A stretch of DNA of 64,000 nucleotides from Diphasiastrum complanatum (GCA_029204225.1 CM055097.1:34598804-34662803); one strand, 5' to 3'; shown: positions 44,667 through 58,439, counted from the stretch's first letter. Notes: generated by a model from the letters alone, not told the origin. Numbers and translations are program-made.

Positions 44667-44940
44667 CTAGTTCTGCTCGCGTCGTACCTTGATGAGATGG
44701 TACTGCACCTTCTCCATGAACTCCAGGCGTTTCGTATTGAAGTTGTGTTTGTGCAAAAAAACACACTTATTGGCTCCGACAATCCAATTGGAAGTTATCC
44801 ATGCCACAAACCTTGATTCTCAAGAACCTCCCAGCATGGCTGCACGATACTATAGTCTTGCGATCGGCAGTTGTTCTTGGACTTTATCGGACATCATTGG
44901 AAGATTTGGATTGAATTCCAAGGGTGGTAGGCAATCATTC
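44667..44940 (-). pseudogene. G2 ORF3, C-terminal part
   Basis: The minus strand up to TAG 44667-44669 carries YRAAMLGGS, WITSNWIVGANKC and FNTKRLEFMEKVQYHLIKVR. This aligns residue by residue with the end of ORF3 in G1 (17370-17604), and further upstream with the G1 block CFPTLAFDPYQPM. Two in-frame stops are present. The front of ORF3 is deleted; the sequence joins RT at about 44940. Confidence 0.8.
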
Positions 44941-45540
44941 CATCTGGAGAATGTAGTATCGGTGCCGAAGCTAATATTTTTTTTGATTTTTTATAGGCTT
45001 CTAATGCCTCAATTGTCCAAATAGGAACAATGGTCAGTTTGTATATAGGTCTTGCAAGATCTGCAAAGAAAATAATAAAAATTCGATAATAATTTGCATG
45101 ACCCATAAACACATAAACTCCACGAATTGTTGCTGGTGGCGATAATTCCAGAATAACTTTGATTTTGGAATAATCTATAGCTATGCCATGTCTTGATACC
45201 ACATGCCCGAGAACAACTCTGTCAGAAACCCAAATCTGACACTTTTCTGGATTTAAGAAAATATGGTACTTGCGGCAACGTTCAAATACTTTTTCTAACC
45301 GATTCAGATGGTCTGTATCTGTGCTATAGACTCCGAGGTCATCCAAGTATATTTCAAAGAATTTCCGTAGATAATCTTTGAAAGCAAACTACATTACTTT
45401 TTGAAACAAATTAGGTGCATTACAGAGTCCAAACGACATTACTTTATAAGCATAAGTCCCTATTTTGTTGCAAAAGCTGCTCAATAATTGATGTCAGAAT
45501 CCCTTTGAGATCTTAATCCCAAGCAAAGCAATCTTGATAC
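44941..45540 (-). pseudogene. G2 reverse transcriptase, internally deleted
   Basis: Keeps FGLCNAPNLFQKVM (with stops), the catalytic box YLDDLGV near 45345, CQIWVSDRVVLGHVVSRHG, MGHANYYRIF and WTIEALEA, all close to G1. The N-terminal fingers are cut: DLKGILTSIIE near 45490 runs into sequence that in G1 lies about 350 bp further on. It keeps the catalytic DD that G1 has lost. Confidence 0.88.
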
Positions 45541-47166
45541 TTAGTGAGCAATTTTTGTAACATTTAAAACTGTTCAGGAGTAAGTTGTGCTCCAACTTGT
45601 ACAATCTTTTCTGGTTCTCCTGGTTCCGCAAGATTCATAGGCTGCGTTCTAGTTGGGCCATCATAAACATCTTTCAATTCTAGCACTTTTCTTCCGGTTC
45701 ACAATGTGCTTTTGGTAACATGATAACCACATCATCCAAAGTATAGCATTTGAAATGCTCTAGCATATCATGATGGACTTCCTTTGATCGTTCTTTGTCA
45801 AAAGGATTAGTCTTGGATCTTCGCTTAGCTTTTTTAGTAGGAATCGATCGTGGAGGCGATGACTTCCGAGAAGATGGATTCTTCTTTGAAGGCAAAGACT
45901 TTTTAGATGGTGATGTCTTGTGAGAATTTTGACTTGAAGAATCATTATTGACTTTCCCTTTGCCTTTATCCAATAAAGGTGGCACATTCTTCGAATAACC
46001 TTTTGAGGTGGATTTTCCCATTTCAGGACCGTATTATAATGTTGCTTAGCTTGTTTCTTCGTCATTGATCATGTGAGAGTCTTCCTTCAATGTAACTACT
46101 TTTGGCAATTTCATTGTTAGTTCATTGAGAATATCACATACTCCAAATCTGGTAGGATCCATATGATTTAGAACCTGCTCATCAGTAAGTCCTACATTGT
46201 CATCATAAGTCAAGCAATGGCTCACATGAATAAGTAGCTCATCTTCAATTGGATCTAGTATGGATTCCGTTGATATCCAAGCTACATTCAACACATTCAA
46301 AGGAAAGGTGATCGGTGTATCCAAAGTTTGATCCAATAATGAAATCTCGCTCAAATCGGACTGATTATCTTGTTGACACATATAGCTTGTTGTACAATTT
46401 GCAAGAGCTTCATTCTAGTTGACAATCATAATGAACTCCCCAATTTTTTATTGGTCGGTCATAGGTATGATCCGTTATTGATGAATCATCATCTTTTTGA
46501 ACTACTGGTTTGATAGTCCAAGTGATCGGATCAACTTTGACTGCATGTTCATGATTTTCAAAAGTGATTATTCCGGTACCCCAGTTATGAAATATTTGCA
46601 CAACTCATAACCATGGACATCCCAATAGGACTCGGTAGACATTTGGTGTGTCAGGTAAGTCCATTACTACAAAAGTAATGACAAAATGTACTCCAACAAT
46701 TTTGACAGGTATGTCTTCAACCATTTTCCGTGGACGAACTGTAGTTTGATCAGCTAGCTTAATGAAAAAAGTCGCAGGCTTAATTCTTGTAAGGCCCGGT
46801 CCCATTTTGCACATAGCTTTGTTGAAATCAAGTTAATTCCCAAATATCTCGGCTGCTTCTTTAGAAAATTGTCTATGTTGTATTGGCAGAGTAATATTTT
46901 TTTGCTCACTTTCCCAAGCTGTTTCGACATGGAGTACCTCATTAGATTCTTCAAATCCAGTATGAAAACTAGTTCCTGTTTGGCTTCTGGTTCGATCCGA
47001 GTTAACTTTTGTGCTAATACTTCTTTTGCGTTTGGCACCAACTTCAAGAACTCTCCCAGCGTAGTATTGATCTTACCAGACAAAATACTCATGAGGAGTT
47101 CTATTTGTGGCGCTTCCGGTTCAGTCATCTTGAAGGGTTCTTCATGATGATGCAATTGAGCATTCA
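45541..47166 (-). pseudogene. G2 protease and Ser/Lys-rich linker
   Basis: Begins with MTEPEAPQIELLMSILSGKI at about 47128, matching the start of the G1 ORF at 11161. The protease active site is destroyed: where G1 has VIDGGSGVNLIS the codons read through EIFG to NLIS with a frameshift (near 46830). Later pieces (46605-46814, 46410-46601, 46046-46381, 45680-46021) match G1 along its length, including the Ser/Lys/Arg-rich stretch and YTLDDVVIMLPKAH. Frameshifts near 46800, 46600 and 46050 break it. Confidence 0.88.
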
Positions 47167-48663
47167 CGTACGTGGATTATTCGGTGGTTGCACTGGTGAA
47201 AAACGAACTTCGGCTGCTGCTCTAGCGGCTTTAAGTTCCTCTTCTTCTTGCAAATGTTTAATCCATTGCCTCGTATCCTGATATATCCTCTTTTCGGCAT
47301 GGAGATTTGGATAGACTCCAGATGTTGTTGGTATATAAGTTAATGGTATAGAATCAGTAGGTATCGGATCTGCTACCAGTTCTTTCTGCTTCTGAGCTCT
47401 GGTAACCACCATCAAAGGTACACTTGGTTCAGGTTGAACTGTTGGTCTTTGCTTGATTGTTATCAAACTTACAGGAGTTGTGGCCGATGGTGGCTTCGAT
47501 CTTGTTCGACACTCCTTGTAGCAATGCCCATAACCACAGTCATGACAGAATGGTACAAATTTGTCTTTGTTTGAACATTCTGCAACTTTGTGATTTTTTT
47601 CACATGCAAAGCATCCAAGTGGCACTCTGGTCCAGTTTCTAGATGTTTGTTGTTGTGCGCATAAATAGCATATTCTTCTGAAGGACCGCTTTTATTACCA
47701 TAACTCCATTGCTCAGTACCTCTGTAAGATTCTGGTTCCATCAAACTAACAGGAGGAGCAGGTTGTGTCGATGGGGCTAGCAAAGCTAGTCTCTCCGGAT
47801 ACCCAAGAGCAGATTGACGAGGTCTAGCTGACATTCATTTGTTGTGTGATTGCTCGTATAAATGGAACGCCATATATTTTCTCTGGTAGGAAAAGTCTTA
47901 GCTAACTTCTCAGGTTCCTTGTTCGCTTTCCCATGGAAATCTTCCAATACTTTGATCTTCTCATCAAATTGCGACTGCAAATTTTCCATCTGTTCTACTG
48001 GTTCTTCCCGAGCTAGCATCATCTCTACAGTAGCGTTGATATTCACTGATGCGATAGTGGTGGATGCCATAGTGGTCTGTCCTGCTGTATAAGGCAAGAT
48101 ACTGATATTCGGTTCATCATCTGAATCTTCATCCTCTTCTCGTATTGCATTGTCCATAGCGTTTTTCAAAATTGCGTACTCATTATGGCGTTTCAGCTCA
48201 CGTCTGATCCTTTTAGGTAGACCTGACAAAAATCACATAATCATGGCATTTTCGTTAATCAGTTCGGATTCGCACTCAGATCTGAGACGTTTAACCCGTT
48301 CAATATAATCTCGAACCATTTTCCGCTTTCTCATTTTAACTTTACTTAAAAGTAGAAAAGGGTCTTCCATAAACTTCCGAGGTTTGAACCGTGTGATAAG
48401 GGCTCATTTAACAGTTTTCCAATCTGTACGCTCAGTCTCATCTTGATTATAGTACCAATCTTGTACTGCACCCATTAAGGCCATTGGAAATAGCTTAAGT
48501 TTATCTTGAGAAAAAACTTCACTGTAGACTTCACAAGATTCCGCATAGATCTGGAAAATCTAACTGGATCTATTAATCCATTGTATTTGGGTAAATCCAA
48601 ATTGGGGTGATCTCCTAACAATGATTGAATTGACTTCATGAGGAACATTTCCAGGAGCAGCCA
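47167..48663 (-). pseudogene. G2 gag with two zinc knuckles
   Basis: The start is ATG at 48661-48663 (MAAPGNVPHEVNS). The capsid block LDLPKYNGLIDPVRFFQIYA lies across a one-base shift near 48600. Then MGAVQDWYYNQDETERTDWKTV, DYIERVKRLRSECESELI and LSGLPKRIRRELKRHNEY follow. After a Gln/Glu-rich middle come two knuckles of form CX2CX3HX4C (CFACEKNHKVAEC and CHDCGYGHCYKEC, about 47612-47520). The last 100 residues are rich in Ala, Glu and Lys. Stops at about 48556, 48411 and 48230 and shifts near 47820 and 47165 inactivate it. Confidence 0.88.
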
Positions 48664-49975
48664 TTTTTTTTAAATAAATCAATCAGACAATGAGATAGGA
48701 TCTAGATTTTCAATCAGGAACCAACTCAGTTCAGATTTGCAAAATTGTTTTTACTTGACAAGAATCAAATTTTCAAACGGTGAAAAAGATTCTACGATCA
48801 AGCGATCGACACTTCTCAAAATGAATTATTCTCAGAATCAGAATCAGATTGAAACAGATTTGACCAAAAATTTGAGAGAGACTTGATCTAGAAAATCAAA
48901 ACCTAAAAATAGTACTAACAAAAGTATCCTAGGCAAAGGTTGACTCGTCGAAGGTTCAGCAAAGTTATTTTTTATAAAAACTCTCTGATCAGGTTTTTCT
49001 GACAAATATAATGGAAATAACCTTCGTCGAACTTTCAGATAGAGAATCTGACTCAGATAAGTCTAGGGTAAAATTGGTGAAGGTTCCTAACACATAGAAA
49101 TATAACTTTTGTAGTTTGGCCTAAAAATAGAGATTTTTTGTGATCCTGACAGATCTAATCTTCATCCAACTCACAAATAAAAATTTACTATATTTAGAAT
49201 CCTCAAAAAACTCGATGAAAGATCTGGTGAAATTCCAAAAGTAATACTAGTAGTTTTGCAAAAAAGAAATTTTTTTGACAAAAATATGACAATATGACAA
49301 CTGATCTTTTGGAAAACCTTCGCCCAACTTACTGATTATTAAAAATAATAAGTGAGATTGACACAAACTTTGGCAAAGGTTTAGGCAAAGGTTCTTCTCA
49401 AAAAACTGATATTTTTGCAGAAAGTTGTGAATTTTTCACAAAAACTTATCAACAACTAGATAAACCGTCATTCTCGTCTTCTATTTTGGGTATCATTCTT
49501 CGTCGACCTAACAATAGATATATCTGAATCACACCTATGTACAGTGAATCGGAGAAAGGTTCTATTTTTGTATTTTTTAAGCTTTTGATGTTTTTTTATA
49601 GTTTTTCTGATGTTTTTACAAATCTGCTGGGAATGAATCTTCGTCGTTCAATCTGAAGAATATTTGAATGAAACTGAAGCTTCCTGCAACTCAGCAAAGG
49701 TTTCTAGAAAGAGAGTAAAAAGTTATTAGCTCTGATGACAATTTTGTCTCCTTTTGACCAAGATATGACAGATTTGACCGATTTTTGTTGTTTTTTCAGA
49801 TTTCTCAGATCCAGATGAATTTTAAGAATGGTGATCTGAGTAGCTTCCCCTACTCAATAATTAAATTAGATTTTAAACAAGCAAATCCACTCAAATAAGG
49901 CAAAATCACTTTCAAACTAACCCTAAATGCAGATTTAACACTATTAAAAACTATTTCTCTTTTAATTTAAACCTC
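48664..49975 (-). other. Leader of G2 with repeated CTTCGTCGAA motifs
   Basis: Long untranslated leader. Motifs like AACCTTCGTCGAAC or its complement recur about every 60-100 bp (about 48943, 49018, 49316, 49498 and 49638). Its far end (about 49740-49960) aligns with the G1 leader. The LTR and primer site that should follow are absent, so the element is truncated at about 49975. Confidence 0.65.
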
Positions 49976-52229
49976 TACATTTTAAAAATTTCTTTGATAC
50001 GAGATAAGTGAATTGAGATTCATATAATTCCTTCCAGAGTAGAACTTGGTTCTGAAGGACTGTTAAAGTTATATGAACTTATGCTTCCATTTTAGTTTTG
50101 TGAATATATCTCAGAATCAATTGATGTTTTCAACTGATTAAATGAAATTTAGACTTCCTGAGCCTAAATTGTTATCTCTATTTGATAGTTGATTATTGAG
50201 AGTAATGTTTATATCACTCGGGATGAGATATTTTATGATTTTGATGAAAAAGTCCGGTTTGTAATAGTCGTGGATACTCATGACTGACTTTTTTCGAATC
50301 TTTGATATCTTATATGTTGTCTCTTGAGAACGTTTTAATCGAAATCATGGAATTTTTTTTAAAAGAGGGAGAAGATGATAGGAATAAGACTTTCATGGGA
50401 TCAGCCACTTGCACAGATTTCTTTTGAGAAATCCAGTATGTGTGCAATGATTTGGAACTAGAGGAGTTTTGGGAGTTTTGAGCTATTAGATAATCATGAT
50501 TATGGATAGTGGTGGTAAAGATTAATTTAAGATCCCGCTAATTGGATCAGATGGAATAAAGTCTTAATCTTAACCTTATGTCCAAAGATGTTTGTATAAG
50601 TCAGCCTAATCTTGGTTTGTATACTAAGATCTGAAGTAGGTTGGTTGAAGGAATTTTGTTGGTAAAGTTGATGGTTGGAAAACTTGTGATGTGGAATTAT
50701 TCACTTCAGAGATTTCCCAAATATGTTATTTACTCAAGAGAAATACAATCTTTTGTAGCTGACTTACAAGATTCTCAGTGATATATGTGCGTAACATATG
50801 CGGATTTTGGAGGAATCTACCAAATAATGACATATGTGTTTATGTATTGGGTCATAGTGAGATTATTCTCATATGTGCACGATTAATCTTGTTTGGATCT
50901 ACTATGTATTCCTGATTACTAAGGTTATCTGGTGTACTTAACCTAGTCATTGGACATAGACATATGATCAAATATTGTATTTGGCAATTACTGCAGAGCT
51001 AACAGATCTATTGTGATACATCTATAAGTTAACTTCAAAATGATTTGGATAAGGATCTAAATGTGGTGTTATACTAGTATAATTGAATTCTTCACCTAGA
51101 CATTTAAGATTCTTAATCATGGGCAATTAACTTGAGTAGTTGATTTACTCCTGGGAAAGTTAATTGGTAAAACGGACAATGTGAAGAGAATTCACTAGAA
51201 ATTATTTTTTTTGTGTGTATCGCTTGTAAGACATATAATTTGTGAGTCATTTGGATTCATCAAGAAATTGTATGCATAGGATATACGAAATTCTTGGGTG
51301 AGTATTTCTCAGTTGAGAAATAGACTTGATTCATTAGTGATAGTATCCTTCTAAGCTCAATTGGATACCGGATCCTAATGGTTCCAAGAATGGTAAACTG
51401 AATTTTTGGAATTCAGCAGAACTATGTAATCTCTAGATGTTGTTTTAGGTGATTGTATGTTGTTAAAGACGAATGTTGTAATGGTCTTTAATTACTTGGT
51501 TGATTGTATAATTTGGATCTCATAATCCGGTTAAGAATCGAGTTGAAAGAATATTTTTGGAATCTAGTAATTTTTCCTTGAGGAAAAGATTTTAGAATGT
51601 TTCTTATATTTCCTGAGTGGTATGTTATAAATATACTCCAGTATCTTTCAATGATGAAATATGCTTTTGGAATCCTGTAAATTATGATTGACGAATCATA
51701 AGATTCTAAAGGTTTATGATTGACGGATCATAAATAGATACTTAAAAGTCATTAGAAGATTATAAGGAAATGTGAGAATTGTTAAGATAATGAGTAATTC
51801 TTGATCAATTGGGAGAGTCAAAGATTTAGATCTATTATTTGGACTCTAAATTTCTTTACTCCAATGCATATTTGAGATTATGTACATCTCACAGGCATTT
51901 TCATTAAGTAATTGTTACTTATGAGGAATTTGCTTACCTTAGTGGATGGTATTTTGCTATAGTTTGTAGTCTATAAGTGCTTGTGTACAAAGTTCAGTCT
52001 CTATGTCCAGATATATAAGAGATAGATAACTCTATTAAGATACAAATAGTTGCTGATTTCTGGCAATGGTGCTAGATGGGGCTATCAACTCGTTAGAGTA
52101 ACTGTAGTACTCTGGATTGAGTTATTATTGGCTGAGACTTGGTGGATCTCCTAGAGATTTTAGACGACTGAATTAGGGTATTTTTGAATATTTGGGTATT
52201 CTAAGAATATTATTACCAAGAAGCATTTA
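49976..52229 (+). other. Long AT-rich stretch, probably a decayed chromovirus body
   Basis: No ORF above about 60 codons. Because the next 650 bp retain chromovirus integrase-end sequence on the plus strand, this may be the unreadable remainder of that element. I could not find any RT or protease motif in it. Confidence 0.35.
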
Positions 52230-52880
52230 TGACAAGTCTACAAGTAATTGTGGATAGTCATGGACTATAATTGTTTGGATCTTTGACTTTTGAACATTGA
52301 TTTCCAATGTAAGGTGAGAACTCACCTAGTGATTCATGTAAATTGAGGTTACATGAAAGTGATGTTATTAGATTGGAGAGAATCAGACCCAATAGAAAAA
52401 TTATCTCTTAGTGTACTTCTAAAGGTCAATATAGTACTTCAGTGTAGAGATTAATAATTGGTGAACTATTCCATCTCTAAGTACTTATTTAATATTGAGG
52501 TCAGACTAAGGATTGATTTTCAGGGTAAACATGAAAGTTAAAAGATTGATTTGTTTAGCTTTTGAAATTAATCTTCAAGATTGGTTGACTACTCATCCAG
52601 TGTATCATGTAAACTTAGTTTATTTGATGATTACAGTTTGATATATAGAAGATTTTACCCATTTCGAGGACTTATCGCTCCATGTACATTTGGAAACTGA
52701 AAGAGTACTTTGAATCGGAGATAAACAATTGAAAAAATTGTTCTATCTCTGAGTGCTTGATTAGGTTGGATGGTCAAGATTGAGGATAATAATTCATGGA
52801 AAAGAATTAAAAACATACAAATCTGGGTCTTCCTTAGTTTTTCCATATTGAGGACAAAATATTATTGGTCACACCTAGAT
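52230..52880 (+). pseudogene. Chromovirus integrase C-terminus, apparently duplicated
   Basis: Near 52585-52620 the plus strand reads WLTTHPVYHVNLVYL, the region before the chromodomain. Near 52710-52750 it reads KNCSISECLIR, which matches the chromodomain tail at 42057 (RNRSISECLIR). About 260 bp earlier a weaker copy of both parts is visible (near 52320 and 52460, VNYSISKYLF). Every frame is broken. Confidence 0.5.
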
Positions 52881-53979
<1,099 letters not shown>

Positions 53980-54285
53980 CTGGTGATGTAATTGTCACTC
54001 GATTTTGGCCAATTTTGTTCAATGACCGTTTACCTACACATACATACACATAGACGTACATATACAAACATATGTGTATGTGTATGTGTATCTTATGATT
54101 AACTGACAATACATCTCAAGTTGAGAATAAATACTAAGAATATTGTGATTTTGGGGCTATCGCTTATCAACTGTAGGATCAACTTGCTCAAAAACTATCT
54201 ACTATTACAATGTTCACCTAATTTTTATCCATCAAATTGTGAATTCTTTCTGAAATTCAGTTGCCCTATCAAGGGTGTAAAGTTC

Positions 54286-54560
54286 AACTCGAAACTATCA
54301 CGAAACAGTCGCGAACAAGACACTGTCGCGAACAAAAACCATTTGAGTCTGAAATTGTCGAGATCAAGATCGAAATTGTCGCGAACATGACTATCGAAAC
54401 TCGACACTCGAACTGTCACGAAACTCGACACTTGAAACTATCGTGAAACTGTCACCAACAAGACACTCGAAACAGTCGCAAACCCGCCACTCGAAATTGT
54501 CGCAAAACTGAGCAGTGTCGCGAACAATAAACTGTCGCCAACTAAACTCACTCGACACTT
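54286..54560. repeat. Degenerate minisatellite with GTCGCGAAC core
   Basis: Repeated phrases such as CACTCGAAACTGTCGCGAAC in tightly packed, slightly irregular units of about 17-19 bp. The CpG-containing core TCGCGA or its decayed forms (TCACGA, TCGTGA, TCGCAA) is present in nearly every unit. Confidence 0.8.
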
Positions 54561-54856
54561 GACATTTTCGAGGTATTTTTGGGCCATTTTTGAGGTATTT
54601 TCGGTCCTCGCAAATTTTTTGCAAAATTTTTGAAAGAGAGTAAAATTTTTTCGCGAAATTTTCGAGAGAGTTTTTTTTCGCAAACAATACACTCTCTCAA
54701 AAATTTCGCGAAAAATTTTAACTCTCTCTCTCTCTCTCTCTTTCAAAAATTTCGCGAAAAATTCCAACTCTTTCTCTCTCTCTCTCAAAATTTTCGCGAA
54801 AAATACTTTAAAAAATTTCGTGAAAATTCTCTCTCTCTCTCTCTCTGAAAAATTTC

Positions 54857-54914
<58 letters not shown>

Positions 54915-55035
54915 TTTCGTGAAAACATCTCTCTCGCTCTATTTCGAACATCTCGCGAAAAAATCTCTTTCGAAATTGTCGCGAAAAATTCTCTCTTCCT
55001 CGAAAATCAGCGAATTCTCGCGAAGGATTCGTTGA
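54561..55035. repeat. TTTTCGCGAAAAATT satellite interleaved with (CT)n
   Basis: Alternating blocks of CTCTCT and AAAATTTCGCGAAAAATT, including a CT run of about 50 bp at 54860-54909. The first 50 bp contain two copies of the 22-bp unit seen at 56230-56480 (TTTTCGAGGTATTTTTGGGC). Confidence 0.8.
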
Positions 55036-55129
55036 TTGTTTGCTGATTCTGACGAATCCCCAAGATACTCGGACTCGGACAGAGCAACTCAAGAGCACCT
55101 CTCACCTTAGACCGAGGAGGACTTTGAGA

Positions 55130-55930
55130 AGATGAGACGAATGAAAACTGAGAGCCGAGTATGAGAGCCAAGAAATACTAGTAGTAATGACAAGCAAGAA
55201 CTGTGTAAGCCTCATGGTGAATCCCGAAAGATGGAATGACCATGTAGGAATTAGTATTTCTGGGCAAATGTAATAAATGCAAGTAGACCCCTCTTAAAGA
55301 AAGTAGAGTGAGCCACCTTTTGATGGTGACCTCTAGTGGAGAGCATTATTCCACTTGCAATTTGTGAAATGTGGAAATTCCACTAGGATGCCACCTAAGG
55401 AGCTCTCTTGCTTATTTAAGAGACTCCCTCTTTGTGAAGAGGAGCTTTTTGTGTATTGTATCAACTCGATGTTGAAATGAGAAGAGCTTTATGAGTTAGA
55501 TGCATCCATTGAGCTCCTTGATCATGATGGTTTTCTTGAGTGATGCCCCTAAGATCATGCCCTTCCATTCATGTTGTGTGTGGTTGTGGATTTAGAGTGG
55601 ATTAGTTTTCTTGTTTTCCTAGTTGTGGATTAGATGTCATTTCTTGTTTGTGGATTAATGTAGGAACCAACATTCAAGTAAACTAAATAGGCTAGAAACA
55701 TGACATATATTTTGCATATCCTCCAACATTCTAGTTCTTGATGTTCTTGGGATGTCCAAGAATCAAAAGACTGGTTGGTTTCTTGATTCTTGGACCTCTA
55801 AAATGCTATAGATTAGTTCTTGTTTCTTGTTTTGTCAATTTATGCAAGTATAGTAGTGCTTAGGATCTTATTTCAGTTCATTTTGCAGCAAAGTAGAAGT
55901 AGGAATCCATCGTTGTTCAACTGAGCAGTA
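55130..55930 (+). repeat. LTR-like segment L4, second copy
   Basis: Plus-orientation copy of 33340-34060. It has a TATA-like TTGCTTATTTAAGAGAC near 55407. No internal element follows, so it is either a solo LTR or an orphaned end. Confidence 0.55.
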
Positions 55931-56219
55931 ACGTAGATCATTTGTTGAATGCATTGGCTTGCATTTTGGTTGATTATGCATGTGCATTCAGTTCAAGAGA
56001 CACCCATCCGGATGTCCTCTGACAGGCAGGACAATACTACAATGATTATCAGCCCCTTCTGCCTAATCTCGGCCTTAAATCAAGAAAGATAATCTCAAGA
56101 AGTGCCCACAGTCTCTGCTGACAGGCAGAATACCAAGCTGTTAAAGCTGTAAAACAAGCACCAAAAGAAGTAACGAAACAAAAAACCAGTTAACAGATTC
56201 TAGAGTGTAGAATCTGTCA
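55931..56219. other. No gene recognised
   Basis: Short unique stretch between L4 and the satellite. It contains a CTGACAGGCAG phrase twice (about 56018 and 56115). Confidence 0.45.
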
Positions 56220-56730
56220 ACACTGATATTCGACACTCAACGCTTGACATTTTCGAGTTATTTTTGTACCATTTTCGAGGTATTCTCGGGCCATTTTCGA
56301 GGTATTCTCGAGCCATTTTTGAGGCATTTTCTTGAGATTTTCAAAATTTTCGCAGGAATTTTCGGGCCATTTTTGAAGCATTGTCGGGCCATTTTCGAGA
56401 TATTTTCGAGCCATTTCGAGGTATTTTTGAGTGATTTTCGAGGTGTTTTCAGGCCATTTTCGAGTATTTACGAGGTATTTTCACAAAGGAGGCCAGTGTT
56501 GCATTTTTTTTCGAGGGTCAGTGTCGTATTCTTTGAGGGCCAATTTCGCGAAATTTTTGAGGCCCCTCTCCAAAAAATTATTTCGAGGTATTTTCGCGAA
56601 TGCATCGGGATTTTCGCGAAGTTTTCAAGGGAATTTTTCGAGATATTTTCGCAAAAGCTTCAGTGATTTTCGCAAAATTTTTGCAAAACCTTCAGGGAAA
56701 TTTTGCGAAATTTTTGCGACATTGGCCCTC
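56220..56730. repeat. 22-bp minisatellite (CCATTTTCGAGGTATTCTCG) grading into TTTTCGCGAA
   Basis: About ten units of 22 bp from 56240 to 56480, followed by a less regular part with TTTTCGCGAAT and AATTTTTCGAG phrases to about 56730. ORFs in the array are periodic. Confidence 0.85.
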
Positions 56731-58355
56731 CCCCTTCACAAAAATGCTACACTCCCCTCCCCCTCCCAAAAAATGCCTCCCCCTCTCGAACAATGATGTG
56801 AAATTTTCATACACCAAAAGTAACCCTAACTGCCAAGATCCAATTGATCTTGAACCATAAAACTTGTTGATGTAAAATAACCAAGAGATAAACTACCAAA
56901 TTATAATGCATCAAGATCTATCTTCCAAAAGCATAATAAGTCCACACAAGTTTGATAGTCTGAGTTTAGTGCATGATAAAGATCCCATCCATGATAAGAC
57001 ATACACTTCTTTTATGTCCTAGAACTCAGTTATGACATAGAAATCACAATACTACCTAGATAGACAAAATAGACAATGTAGAGAAGGATGAGCCACTTTC
57101 TTCTCTTTCTCAGCTTATTCAACAAGTAAGAGAGATACAAATGAGAAGGGATTGACACTGGTTATAATGTTGTGTAGCTCGCATTTGGAACCTTGTTAAT
57201 TTTAGCCATCTATTCATATCATATGGTCAAGATTGAGCTACATAAAAAAATTAGCCAATAGAATTAAAATGCTCGTTGACTTAATGAACAAATATGATTG
57301 GAGAAATGAACTCAGCCCCTTCCTTGCCGGTTCCACATGTGTGAGGGCTACACTTGACTTTGGTCAAATGTCCATTTTGGCCTCCTAGTTGGCCTAAAGT
57401 TAGTATTTGCTTATTTTTCATATAAGGTATCGTTAGTTATAACTAGCAAGTTTAAGTAAATATGCATCAAAATTGTTTTTATGGATGTAATTTGCTTTTG
57501 AAATTTATGTGAGACTTTGTTTACTCGTAATGAGTGTCAGCTCAAGTCTTACATAAATGGACAATGCACATTTTGAGCTTAGGGACCACAATTATCTAAG
57601 AGAGAAACATAAGTTTTTTGTACAAATATGATTGGTTGTAATTTTTGGCCCTAAAAATAAGCAACCCTCATGGACATAATCTTGAAAAGAAGAGCTCTCA
57701 TGGCTCGAATCTGAAAATACAAAGCCCTTTTGGATGGGAACTAAAAATTATTTCCTTTGACTCCATTCATGGGCTTGACATACTTTTGGGCTTGACATAC
57801 TTTTGTAGTATGATTTTAGCAACACACTATGCCCCATAATGGCAAACGACAAAGCCGTAGGTGAGGTTTAGAGTTTGCATAGCAAGGCAAGAGTCTTCCC
57901 TCCTATCAAATTGGTGTTAATCTCGTTGAAGACATGCGTAAAGCACTGCTAGAAAGTATGCTTGTATATTGAAGCACACGCTTGATAGCCCTGATAATCA
58001 CATTAAAAGATAGATCTAATTGAGCAAACCTTACCTTAATTGATCTAAAAGGTCACGCGTTCCCCATTTTGAGGTGAGGTGCCCTCAAACCCTCGAACGC
58101 GGGCCGCCTCCCCTTATAATAACCCGAGGCGTCTTAAAGAAGCATTTAGCTTTGATGCCCCTTGGCCTCTGATTTATATTTTTTATAAGAAAAGGAGCCC
58201 TTCAATATGGGGTTTCAGGAAACTTCGAAGGCCATGGAACTTCAGATTTGAACACAGATTCCCATATGGTACGTGACGGGGGGGTGTAGGCCCCATCAGT
58301 ATGTCTTTCCATCTCTCTACTCAAGGTTCCATCACTGGGACCGCTGGATGCTAGC
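56731..58355. other. Intergenic region upstream of eIF4A
   Basis: AT-rich in the left part and GC-richer from about 58030. No ORF with a recognisable domain. No array or LTR seen. The last few hundred bases probably include distal promoter elements. Confidence 0.5.
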
Positions 58356-58408
58356 CACGTGTCCAGCGTACCACCTGTACGCTGTTGGATGGCCAGCTAT
58401 AACACGTG
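58356..58408 (+). promoter_or_regulatory. Two G-box (CACGTG) motifs upstream of eIF4A
   Basis: CACGTG at 58356-58361 and again at 58403-58408 (within ACACGTGGC, an ABRE-like form). They lie about 80-130 bp upstream of the purine-rich transcribed-looking leader. bZIP and bHLH proteins bind such sites. Function here is inferred from position only; no convincing TATA box is close. Confidence 0.5.
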
Positions 58409-58439
58409 GCAGAATCTGAAGGGTTAATAGGATATCCAA

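Larger units (their letters stand above)
42911..49975 (-). mobile_element. Ty3/gypsy element G2, same family as G1, truncated and internally deleted
   Basis: Minus-strand order: leader (49975-48664), gag (48663-47167), protease region, Ser/Lys linker, RT, ORF3 C-terminus, purine tract and 3' LTR (44603-42911, split by a solo LTR). Compared with G1 it still has gag but lacks RNase H, integrase and the first two thirds of ORF3 through one deletion at about 44940. It also has a deletion of about 350 bp in the RT fingers near 45475. The 5' LTR and primer site are missing. It cannot move by itself. Confidence 0.92.

Noticed and set aside
56244-56860. 140- and 121-codon ORFs rich in Phe
   Set aside because: They cover the 22-bp TTTTCGAGG satellite and are periodic in the array part.
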